From assembly GCA_019693395.1 (NCBI GenBank), contig JAAMXP010000206.1, positions 1,808 through 12,734 on the forward strand: a stretch of DNA of 10,927 nucleotides. The letters run 5' to 3'. Shown here in pieces: positions 1 to 8,601 of this stretch (within the stretch, counting starts at the first letter, position 1; each line of letters begins with the position of its first letter). The translations under genes and the position numbers were made by a program. The notes beneath the pieces were generated by a model that had not been told where the DNA came from, did not search any database, and saw only the letters and a program-made list of their open reading frames with translations. The stretch comes from Ettlia oleoabundans. Its lineage: Eukaryota; Chlorophyta; Chlorophyceae; Chlamydomonadales.

Positions 1-2521
1 GCTGCATCCTGCCGAAGAGAGTTGAAATAAGCAGGTAACATACACTCAGTGAAGAAGTGTACTAGTGTCGAGTCAATAGGAGCAAAACAAGCGCAGTCAG
101 GGGACCCACCCACCTGTCCCTGCAGCTCCTTTGCCTGCCCCCTCAGCTTCTTGATCGTCTGCTCCTGGGCCAGCTGCTTGCGGCTGAGAGCCGCGCCCTC
201 CTCCATCACCTGCGGGCGGGCCAGGCAAGGGCAGCAAGGGCGTGGGGCACAGCCTAGGTGGGTGTCCCGGTCATGTGAAGGGAACTCAAGAGCAGCAGAG
301 ATACACTGCTTCTGCTGCTACTATCACTCCCGAAATTGTCCAGGACATACTGTAATCCCCAGGCCAGTCCTGCTCCCCATGCCAGCGCAGTACTTCTGCT
401 CTGTACCGCTCCCACATGCCCCTCTGTACCTGCTGGATGATTGCCTCCTTCTCCCTAACCAGCTCGTCCATGCCGGACAACTTCTCAGAGGCACGCCTGG
501 GTTTAGCAGGGAAGGCGGGACCGTGGGTTAGGTGCATGGGGTTTACAGGGGAACTGAAAAAGTCAGGCGAGGGGACGAGGGCAACGAGTCAATCAGTAGC
601 ACCAACCACCTGCATGTGGTGACAGGGGGAATCAACACCAGCCATGTGCAGCAGTTGCTGTGCAGGCTGTATGTGTATGTGGAATTAATCGAATATAACG
701 AGGCTGCCTCACTTGAGTGCGTCGCGCTCCTTAGTCAGCGCGTACACCTTGCGCTCCGCTGCCGCCAGCTTGGACTCAAACTCCCTGCAACCGCACACAC
801 ACAGGGGCGCGCACACACACACACACAACAGGGCACATGCAGTCTTCATACAGGATGGATGCATCTGGTTGAGATGGTGGGCATTCACCAGCGGGCCAGC
901 TGAGTGGGCGAAGCCGTCCATGCACGCGTCCAGACTCCCAGATATACCCCACCAAGCCCCAGCACCACCCACCCATCCACCCATCCACCCAGCCGTGCAT
1001 CCTCACCTCTGCAGCTCCGCCACCGCCTCCCCCTCCTTGCTGCCCTGCGCCAGCTCAGCATTGCGCCTCTGCAGCGCCTCTGACACCTCAGCCAGCTGCG
1101 CCGCCTCCTCAGCCTTGCGCTCCATCTGGCGCTCACGCACGGCCAGAGCCTCCCGCAGGCGCCGCACGAGTGCGCGCAGCGACAGTGCGTCCAGTGACTC
1201 CTCGTCTTCCTCTGCATGGTCGCCCATGCTGGCACTGGTGCCGTGAGGAGTAAATGTGCTGGCATTATCCCTGCTCTGCCTGCTGCCAGCAGAAGATGCC
1301 GCGGCAGCAAAGTCACCACCGCTAGCAGCGGGGGAAGCTGCAGGCTGCGCTGCCCGCCGCTGTGCCCCAGCTGCTGCAGCCACGGGCGCCGCCGCCGCCG
1401 CTGTGGGTGAGGCGGCTTGTCGGGCGGATGAGTCCATTTCCGCTCCAACAGCTGGAGGCCCTGTTAATGATGCACCTTGTGCCGTTTCCGACTCTGCTGG
1501 CACCTCCTCGCTGCCCTGCTCGGCGGCCTGCTGTGCCGCCATAGAGGGGGCAGCGCCAGCAGTGGCAGGTGGTCCCTCCGACCGCGGCGAGCCAACTGCA
1601 GCTGCCGGTGACACCGCCGCTTCTTCCGTCCGAGCTTCATGCTCCTCCGCTGCTGCTGCTGGGGTTGCTGCAGCTGCTGCTGCTTGGTGAGCAGTTACGG
1701 AGGCATCCGCTTGCGGCCCAGCAGCAGCAGCGCCAGCAGCAGCAGTAGATGGACTATTCTTGATGGCAGGCGGGCCGTCCCTCATGGGGGCAGCTGCTGC
1801 AGGCCTGGGGGTCGAGCGAGGGCTTGCTGCTTCCGTTTTGTCCCCACCGCTGCTGCCACCCAACAATTGTTGCCGCTGTGATGACGCTGTGCCATCCTGC
1901 TTGCTTGGCACCATGGCATGTGAGGGCACAGGTGCCGCTCCTGCTGATGCCGGTGCAGGCGCGGCTTGCATCTCGTTGCCGTGCCGCACCTCGGCTGCCG
2001 GTGCTGCACCAGTAGTGGCCTGCTGGGGCTGCTGGGCATCCGCCCCACCATCCTTATCGCCGGCTGCAGCTGCCATCAGCGCCACAGGGGATCCCAGCTC
2101 CGAACCTCCCCAGCCCTCAGATGCTGCCTGGCTCCCCGCTGATGCCTGCCCCTCCGCTCCTGCGCTTGCACAGGCACACATGCGCAAAGAACAACCGCCC
2201 AACATTGGCAACGTCACAACCGGCTGCTGATGACGTGCAAAAATCGGCTGCCTTGCAGCAGAAGGAGTGGAAAAAAGGGCAACTGCTTGCTGGCCACCCT
2301 CGCTGCATGCACAATGCCTGGCCAGGCAAGCAAGCACACCCACCCTGGCCCCGCCTGTCCGCTCATCTCCTCTCACCTGCCAGCCCTCCAAAGCGTTCTG
2401 CCCTGATCGTCTCCTCAATGCTATGCTCCAGTTCATCCCGCAGCTGTGAGAAGCGATCCCCAATCTGCTGCAGCCCCTGCAGGCCAGCTGTCAAGTCAAA
2501 CCCGCCGCCCAAAAACGACAT
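1..2521 (-). CDS. TMF / golgin candidate 5-like coiled-coil Golgi tether (5' part, 3' end off window)
   Basis: Spliced model, minus strand: exons 2521-2377, 2159-1007, 784-713, 496-430, 209-114 and 8-1 (continues left). All introns are GT-AG and every junction keeps frame, giving at least 513 residues. The start is firm: an in-frame TGA lies at 2533-2531, three codons before the ATG. Residues 1-48 open with MSFLGGGFDLTAGLQGLQQ, like the GGF-DLT start of plant golgin candidate 5. Residues 50-432, from one 1153-bp exon, are mostly Ala/Pro/Ser/Gln-rich low complexity, ending in an acidic patch and a charged coiled coil (ALRERQ-like, EVSEALQRRNAELA). Residues 434-511, from three small exons, hold ERKVYALTKERDALK, EKEAIIQQVMEEGAALSRKQ and IKKLRGQ, which match the conserved TMF DNA-binding (TMF_DNA_bd) block from family knowledge. 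Family members are peripheral Golgi coiled-coil tethers linked to Rab6. The C-terminal Rab-binding end is not in the window. Family call is strong; the role in this organism is inferred. Confidence 0.85.
785..1006 (-). repeat. Intron 2 of the golgin gene, rich in simple repeats
   Basis: This 222-bp intron carries (CA)n runs at about 794-803 and 812-827, and a CCCA/TCCA tetranucleotide tract at about 965-991 (plus-strand reading). Its minus-strand ends are GTGAGG and GGTTGCAG. The repeats are in non-coding sequence and are likely to vary between strains. Confidence 0.75.
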
Positions 2522-3173
2522 GCCGTGCCCTCAGCCGCCCACAGTGCGTGTGCAACCACGCAATTGGCGTCCTGCTTTTGAGCTGCAGGGGCATAGATCC
2601 ACAGTACAGCACAGTTTTAAGAAAGGTTAGTGATAATGCAGACCTGCCAGGTGGCCTCCCACCTGCTGGGCGGCCCTCGCCGCACCCCTGCCGCCGGTTG
2701 AGTAACCTGCCCTACTCCCACGTACGGCTGAGACCGCGACGGTCAGCACGGTTTTAGTGCGGAGCGCACATTCAGTGCTGCGTACGAGGCGAGCTCTCTG
2801 CCCACCTGGAGCTGCACTTTGCCAACCGCCCACTACACTGCACGGAGCCTCCTCATCGATGAATCTACGCACAAATACACTGTAGCCAGCACTGGAGCAG
2901 CTGCAAGAAGGTTTGGCACTTTTCAGAAAATTTGGTCGCGGACAGGCATTGTTGCGTGCCTCCAGCGTTGCCCAGCGGTGATCGATCGTTGCAGGAGTAC
3001 GAGTGCGCGGCTGGTTGCTCTTGAGGAGTCCCTTGTGTTCTCGTGTGTTGCCAGCTCAGCGGCTGGGAGAGTGTCCCTCCATCAAGGCCGTTTCGGAATG
3101 ATGCTGGCCGTGGATCGAGCATGCATGATCACTTTTATTGGTTTCGCGCTGCAGGGACCATCTGTCTGTACAC
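2522..3173. promoter_or_regulatory. Divergent intergenic region between the golgin and the Tudor/CXXC-like gene
   Basis: The 652 bp separate two start codons that face away from each other, so both 5' UTRs and promoters should lie here. I see no clear TATA box. A CCAAT pentamer on the minus strand at 2567-2563 sits about 42 bp before the golgin ATG; it may be chance or lie within the 5' UTR. A TGCAG followed by GGACC at 3150-3154, after a T-rich stretch, could be the acceptor of a 5' UTR intron of the right-hand gene. Open frames here (for example 2819-3394) lack coding character and are read as chance. Confidence 0.5.
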
Positions 3174-4014
3174 ATGGCTGGCAGGGTTGTGAGAGGCAGC
3201 GTGGGCTTTTCCGCCATCTACCCCCGGTCCACCGGAGGCCCATGGGATGCAGAAATCAGGGTGGGCATATATGCCACCGAGCAGGAGGCGCAGGTGCGTG
3301 GGTTGCAGTCACCCTTGGCACACGCTGGTTTCTGTTAGCCCAGTGCTCCCATTGCACACAACTTCCCATGCATGAGAGCAATTGGGGCGTCTGAGATGTA
3401 CGACCGACAGCCTGGGCGCGGCCATGCCCTGGTCCCGCTTGACGGGAGCGCGCTGCTGGCGGAAACCCCGGCGCAGACCCGGACCACACAATATCCTCAG
3501 TCTTGCTGCACCTTCCCTTCCTGCAGAGAGTGGTGGACTTGCTGAGGCTCAAAGTAACAATGGATGCCGGCACAGCGCTAGAAAGCGTGCCGCTGCATCT
3601 GCCACTTCAGGTCAGTGCCAAGGGCGCTAACACACGGTCTCCGCTCCATGCACCCTAAGCAATCATGCGAGGGGCATGATTCTTCCACCTCAAGCCAGTC
3701 ATGAACGTCAACATTTCTTGCCTTTTGGTGTGCAGCACCAGCAGTGGTGTTGGGCATGCTTGTTGAGTGATTTAGCCGCATGCCACCACTCTGCGTGTTG
3801 CGTGGCTGCCCGTGCCATTGCTGGGTGCTTTCCAGCTCTGTCCAGCAGGTACCGCTGCTGCCCAGCCGCCATCCCATACATTCGAGAACTTTTGCTGTGC
3901 CCTTAACCTTGCCGCAGGGTTACAACATTAATGTCAGTACCATGCAGTACCTGCGGGACCATGACTTTGACACTGTGTGGAACACCTTCCATGCCTGCGG
4001 CGCCGAGCGATTGG
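3174..4014 (+). other. AP2/ERF-like N-terminal segment (exons 1-3, tentative)
   Basis: The first three exons join in phase 0 to give about 100 ordered-looking residues before low complexity begins. The stretch W-D-AEIRV-G-YAT-EQEA, then VVDLL and LPLQGY, follows the order of AP2 landmarks: W-AEIR, LGTF-T-EEAA-AYD and LNFP-Y. The YRGV strand is replaced by VRGSVGFSAIY, and the loop is short. AP2 domains bind GC-rich DNA. The match is partial and could be coincidence. Confidence 0.35.
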
Positions 4015-7000
4015 AGCCAGCAGCAACGGCGACAGCAGCAGCAGCAGCAGCTGGGGCTGACCAGGTCCCACCGACGACCGCCGCCAAGGGCCCCACCCCT
4101 GCGCGAGGTTGGTGGGAAGCAGACTCTGGAGAAAAAGGAGAGGGAGTGGAGGGAGAGCAGGGGCAGGAGCAGAGCGTGGGGGAAATGGCACACCAGGTGC
4201 GTTCAACCGCAAGATTTGCTAGGTTTAGTAATTTCGTTGATGTGATGCACCGTTTTCTAATTCGCAAGGCGGGTGACGGCCCCTACATGTTCGTGACAGT
4301 TTAATATGGCGTTATTTTCTGCCAAATGAGCCAGCAAACCCAAGCTGTCCTCACATTTTTGGTTGCAAGCCAATGACGATGTGCTCATGGCTAGCCTGGC
4401 TGTGCCTCAACTTGCCTCTGGCTTCGTCTGTCCGCCTTGATACACTCCCGAGAGCGCCTTTCGACTGCTGCAGCATGGTGGGGACGACAAGGAAGAGGGT
4501 GCAAAGCCTGCAGACCGGGGCATGCGGGAGATGGAGGAGGAAGAGGAGGAGCAAGGAGAGGAGCGCATGGATGAGGAAAAGGAGGGGGAGGAGAACGAGA
4601 ATGAGGAGGAGCAGGAGGAGGAGTCGGGCAGCGAGTCCACTTCTTCATCTGAGGAAGAAAGCGAGGGCAGGGTGCGGCGGCGGGAGGCCGATCAGGGCAC
4701 AGGCAGGCTCAACGCGGCTGGCCGCCCCCTCAGGGTGGCGGCAGTGCGCCGCAAGCTTCCGCTGCCGGCACCGGGCGAGGTGGATGCCGCTGGGCCTGCT
4801 GCGGTCAAGCGCCAGCGCACGTCCGCTGCAGCCCCAGCCAACAAACAGACGCAGCAGAAGCAGCAGCAGCAGAAGGTTGTGCAGCAGCAGAAGCAGAAGC
4901 AACAGCAGCAGAAACCGCCGCCGCAGCAGCGAAAAGCAGTGCAGCAGCAGCAGCGGCAGCGCCCGGCCTCAATTGCTGCGGAGGAGTCCCAGAAGGCACC
5001 TGTGCAGGCAGAGGAGGTGGAGCAGCGCGCACACACGGGTGGCGACCACAGCGGCGGCGCGGAGGGCAGCAGCGTGCGGCGCCCCCCCAAGACCATTATC
5101 TTCCCCCCGGTCCCCGCCAGCATGAAGTGCAACAAGTGCGTCAACTGCCAGAACCCGCAGCGCAAGCGGCCCTGCGTGCTGGCACGGCGCCGGCTGCTGG
5201 AGCTGCTGCGAGAGCAGGAGCAAGCGCTGGGACTGGGGGGTGGAGAGCACATGGTGGACAAGGGGGCGACGGGGGAGAAGGGGCAGGGGATGGCTGCAAA
5301 CGGCAGTGGCAGTGCTGGCAGCGGCGGCAGCAACGTTGATAAGGGCAGCAGGCATGGCGGCAGCAAGGGTGCTGCAGCAAGCAACCCGCCACCGCCCCTA
5401 CCCCCGGCCCCAATCCGCTCATCGCCCGCTGCACCTGCCAAGGACAGTGGCAAGGGCACGAGCCCGGCGGCGGCAGTGGCGGCGGCGTTGCAGATACCTC
5501 CACGCAAGCAGCTTTACCCCATCATCCTTCCCACTGAGCGCTGCGGGCAGTGCAAGCCGTGCCTCAACCCGCGCCTGAAGAAGGCGTGCAGGGAGGCGCG
5601 CAAGCGGCAGCTGGAGGCAGGCATCGCACCGCCCTACGCCCAGCAGCAGTACAATGGCCGCAGCGGCGGTGGCGGTGGCGATGGCGGTGGCAGCGGCGCA
5701 GGGGGCTCCAATTCCCCCGCCATGCCCCATGCGGGCGGTCAGGGCCAGCGCAAGCGCAAAAAAGAGGCGGCGGTGGCGGCTGGGCGACAGCTGGGTGCTG
5801 CATTGGTTGGCTGCCGTGTACGCGTGTACTGGCCAGGCATGAGGAGGTGGTATGAGGGGCGTGTCGCGGAGTTCCACCATTCCACCGGGTGAGAAGTGGC
5901 TTCAATCAGGGCTGGGTGAAAGCTTTGTGGAAAAGGCAAAGCGAGTCAATCCACACGGTCATGCATTTTCTGCCATGCCTGTGCGTGCATGTCTGCCTGG
6001 CAATGTTTCCGCTTCTTGCACGCATACCAAACCTGCCTGCCCTGCCTGCCATGTGCACTGTGCCCCGTTCAGGGAGCACCACATTGATTATGATGACGGC
6101 GACCAGCAGCTGTACCTGCTGGCACAAGAGCGGTACGTACTGCTGGATGAGCCTGCGGTACAAGAGCAGGACGCAGCTGAGGTGCAAGAAGCGGCAGCCG
6201 AGGAGCGAGAAGAAGAGAAGCTGGCGGAGGAAGATTCTGAAAAGGATATTGGTGATGAGGAAGACGATGAGGGTGAGGAGGAGGAGGAGGAGGAGGAGGA
6301 GAAGGAGGGGGATGGAGAAGAGGCCGCCGAAGGAACGCCCCCAGCCAAGCGGCAGCGGCGGCAGGCCGAAGCGAAGTCCGGCGACACCGGCGGCTCTGAG
6401 GGGCGCAGGAGCGGCGGCGCGGCCCCCAATACACCCGCCGCCGCTGCCGCTGCCACTGCCGCTGTGGGCGGTTCGCTTATGCGCTCACCGCGGGCACGAG
6501 GCAAAGCGCAAGCCGCCGCTCGCACCGCTGCTGGTGCCAGTGCTGGTGCTGCAACAGCTAATGATGCGGCAGTGGCACGCCTGCCCGCTGCTCTCGCGTC
6601 CTGCTGCCACAGCGCATCTGGCAGCAGTGCTGGCATGGGGGTGACGTCTGGGCTTGTCGGGCGCTTCATGGCTGCCTTCTCTCTCAATATGAGGTGAGCC
6701 GCCGGCTTCCGTGGCACCGGCCCCGGCCGTGAGGGGTCAGCACTAAACTCACACCTTGGTTGCAGCCACTGTGAGCAGGAAAAGCACGCATGTTCCCACA
6801 CTCCTGCCATCCCGCATCTGCATCCCTTCCTCTGCCTGCCACGTCTGTGGTCCCACACATTGTTGCCATCCCCCTTTGCTGTTCGGCCTGTGTGCCCTCT
6901 GTCCTGCAGCGAGGCGCAGCGTCGGGAGCACGCCTCGTTCCTGCTGCCACTTGTGGAGGCGGGGTGCCTGGAGGGGATGCAGGTGGGGACTGCTGCTGCT

Positions 7001-7714
7001 TCCACAAGGGCTGAGCCCTGAGGAGGAGCAGGTTGATACAGCCAACTGCAAGGGCACCGCCTGAACGCCTTGTGGCGCATTTTGTTGCCTGACCAGGCGA
7101 GGGGTCCAATACCGCTTGTTATGAAGTGCCTATGTAGTCACTTTGACCAGATCCTGTGGCCACTGTACTGCCATGTCTTCCATGCTTTGCTGCAGGCTTG
7201 CATGGAAGAGGCGGTGCAGCTGTGCGGCAGCCAGCAGCGGCAGCAGGCGACCACCACCACCGGCATGCTACAGGCATCTCCGCAGTCAGTACCGTCTCAG
7301 CAGGTGCAGGAGCTGCAGGAAGCTGCATTATCTCATCGCCAGGGCGCAGACAAGGAGTTCCCACAGCAGGAGCAGACCCAGGATGGGCAGAGGGAGCCTC
7401 ACCAGCTGCCTACGCAGCAGGGCCGGCATGGCATGGCTAGTGTGGTGCTGCGCGGGGCAGGCGAGCAATCCAAGGCGGCCAGTCAGCAGCCACCCGCTGG
7501 GGTTGCTGGGGCCGCCAGAGACGCCGGTGCTGGAGCAAGCAGCAGTGGCAGCGGCAGCCGGAGCGAGAGGGTGGAGCAAAGCGTGCACGGCATGGCTTTG
7601 TTGGCGCGTGGTACGACACAGGCAGCCGCTGCGGCAGAACTGTCGGCGGGCCCACAGGCGGCTCTTGAGCAGGCGGGTGTGGTTGCTCAAGTCGAGCCGC
7701 TGGCTGCCTGTTGA
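3174..7714 (+). CDS. Putative chromatin protein: AP2-like segment, twin half-CXXC cysteine modules, Tudor-like domain
   Basis: Spliced model of seven exons: 3174-3293, 3527-3610, 3918-4196, 4474-5888, 6073-6693, 6910-6982, 7196-7714. All introns are GT-AG, phases agree, and the total is 3111 nt (1036 residues plus TGA). An in-frame TGA at 3126-3128 supports ATG 3174. Residues 10-85 weakly resemble an AP2/ERF domain (PWDAEIRVGIYATEQEA, later LHLPLQGY). Residues 178-236 are strongly acidic; 273-276 KRQR; 284-324 glutamine-rich. C380/383/386/395 and C518/521/524/533 form two CX2CX2CX8C modules. Residues 605-658 (RVRVYWPGMRRWYEGRV, then YDDGD and ERYVLL) match Tudor domains of PDS5 and MSH6. Then a second acidic run to about 717, a basic KRQRR at 725-729 (possible nuclear signal), and Ala- and Gln-rich sequence. 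Nuclear chromatin reading is inferred from the Tudor and CXXC resemblance; the target is unknown. No enzyme motif is visible. Confidence 0.8.
5128..5175 (+). other. Cysteine module 1, CX2CX2CX8C (half-CXXC-like)
   Basis: Residues 380-395 read CNKCVNCQNPQRKRPC, followed by VLARRRLLELL. The CxxCxxC core with downstream basic residues and a fourth Cys resembles one half of a CXXC zinc finger (second half of the DNMT1/MLL type), but the spacer is shorter and there is no KFGG. Four cysteines could hold one zinc ion. Binding to CpG DNA is a guess from family resemblance. Confidence 0.6.
5542..5589 (+). other. Cysteine module 2, CX2CX2CX8C (half-CXXC-like)
   Basis: Residues 518-533 read CGQCKPCLNPRLKKAC, followed by REARKRQLEAG. 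Cysteine spacing is identical to module 1, and both share NP after the third Cys, a basic run and an AR after the last Cys. The CG start is closer to a true CXXC finger than module 1. The two are 138 residues apart, separated by a Gly/Ala/Pro/Ser-rich linker. Confidence 0.6.
5803..6148 (+). other. Tudor-like domain, split by an intron
   Basis: Coding parts are 5803-5888 and 6073-6148 (residues 605-658). Landmarks are a hydrophobic start LVGCRVRVYWP, aromatic W/Y before EGRV, then a split Gly codon, HHIDYDDGD and ERYVLLD. This pattern is shared by Tudor domains of PDS5, MSH6 and related chromatin proteins, which bind methylated histone tails. The intron 5889-6072 falls in the turn before the YDDGD strand. 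Joining through it restores the motif, which confirms the splice. Confidence 0.75.
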
Positions 7715-8085
7715 ACAGTGGAATGAGCATCAATACAGTGAATTGAAGCACATGGTAGAACGATTTTGCAGGCCTTTGTGTACAAGGCTATGAGGCCTTA
7801 GTGATTACTGTGAGGGTGCATGCTGCTGTCCGGGCCTGCACTCATTGTCAGCAGCAGCGTCTGGCAGCCAGCCAGGTTGCCGAGCCCTTGCCGGAAGCAG
7901 TTGTCTGTCCAGTCTCGTAAAGCGATTTTGGTTGATGGATTCCCGGACCCGTTGTTTCCTCTAAGTGGTCGTTCTTACCAGCACCTGGCTTTCCTGGGAG
8001 TCCTACGTGTCAGTTTTGGTGTCCACCATCCTGTGTCCACACACTCTCGTTCCCTTTCTGAGTGTAAGTAGCCATCATCCCTCTT
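7715..8085 (+). other. 3' UTR of the Tudor/CXXC-like gene with TGTAA poly(A) signal
   Basis: After the TGA at 7712-7714, base composition drops in GC and no coding frame persists. TGTAA occurs at 8063-8067, which would place the cleavage site about 10-20 bp later and give a 3' UTR near 365 nt. TGTAA is the usual poly(A) signal of chlorophyte nuclear genes. Confidence 0.55.
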
Positions 8086-8601
8086 GAGCCCAATCGACCC
8101 CCGTTGCACCTTTTGGTTTGAGCTGTTGCAGAGGTCATCACAAAGTTGCCGCTTGGCCTCTGCTGTCTGCCTAGGTCTTTATTGTATAACCCTGGGGCTT
8201 CATTCACAACCCCCTTTGCTGTCCAACCATGAATGCATGATGTTGACGTCCTTCTCAGTTCTGGTCAGGGGCCCCTTCATATCCCCGGGTCCCGCCCTGC
8301 ACTCCTGCACGGTTCCTCATGTCCTGGCCCTGTGCGCTTGGGACTGTTTCTGCATGCAATACATTCTCTGAAACAGCCCCATGGTTGATCTGTGTATGTG
8401 ATAGCACAGCAGAACCTGCACTATGGCCCGGTTGACGCATGCCACCGAAGCACCAGCTGGGTGTAGGTGGCGTGGCACTTATACCCACAGGTGGATTGGT
8501 GTTTGGGTGGCGACTGTCATTGACGGTATTTTTTGTTTGGAACTCTTGCAAGAATGCAGCGCTAGGCTTAGCGACATACAAGAGATTGAGCAGCACTGTT
8601 C
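8086..8601. other. Intergenic region and probable 5' UTR of the third gene; nothing else recognised
   Basis: About 515 bp between the likely poly(A) site and ATG 8602. Short open frames on both strands (8084-8371 plus, 8255-8596 minus) have mixed composition and no recognisable motif. No tRNA fold or clear TATA box was seen. The promoter of the downstream gene should be here. Confidence 0.45.

Noticed and set aside
1256..1690. Plus-strand alanine-rich open frame within the golgin gene
   Set aside because: It mirrors the GCN repeats of the minus-strand exon; the golgin model is backed by conserved exons on both sides.
2819..3394. 191-codon plus-strand frame upstream of the middle gene
   Set aside because: Its frame differs from ATG 3174, it runs through the supported donor at 3294, and its composition is not coding-like.
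4692..5507. 271-codon open frame on the minus strand opposite exon 4 of the middle gene
   Set aside because: It is Cys/Ala/Ser/Leu-rich, the expected complement of CAG and GCN repeats. The plus strand has the Cys modules, consistent splice sites and Tudor domain.
6983..7018. Read-through of exon 6 to a nearby TGA as the end of the middle gene
   Set aside because: It would cut the protein after a few residues, while donor CAG|GTGGGG and acceptor 7195 join in phase 0 to a 172-codon Gln/Ala-rich exon.
6088..7080. 330-codon minus-strand open frame with long serine runs
   Set aside because: The serine tract is the antisense reading of the GAG-repeat acidic region. It crosses two supported introns of the plus-strand gene and has no motif of its own.
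8084..8596. Small open frames on both strands between genes 2 and 3
   Set aside because: No motif, no clear start context, and composition like the flanking untranslated sequence.
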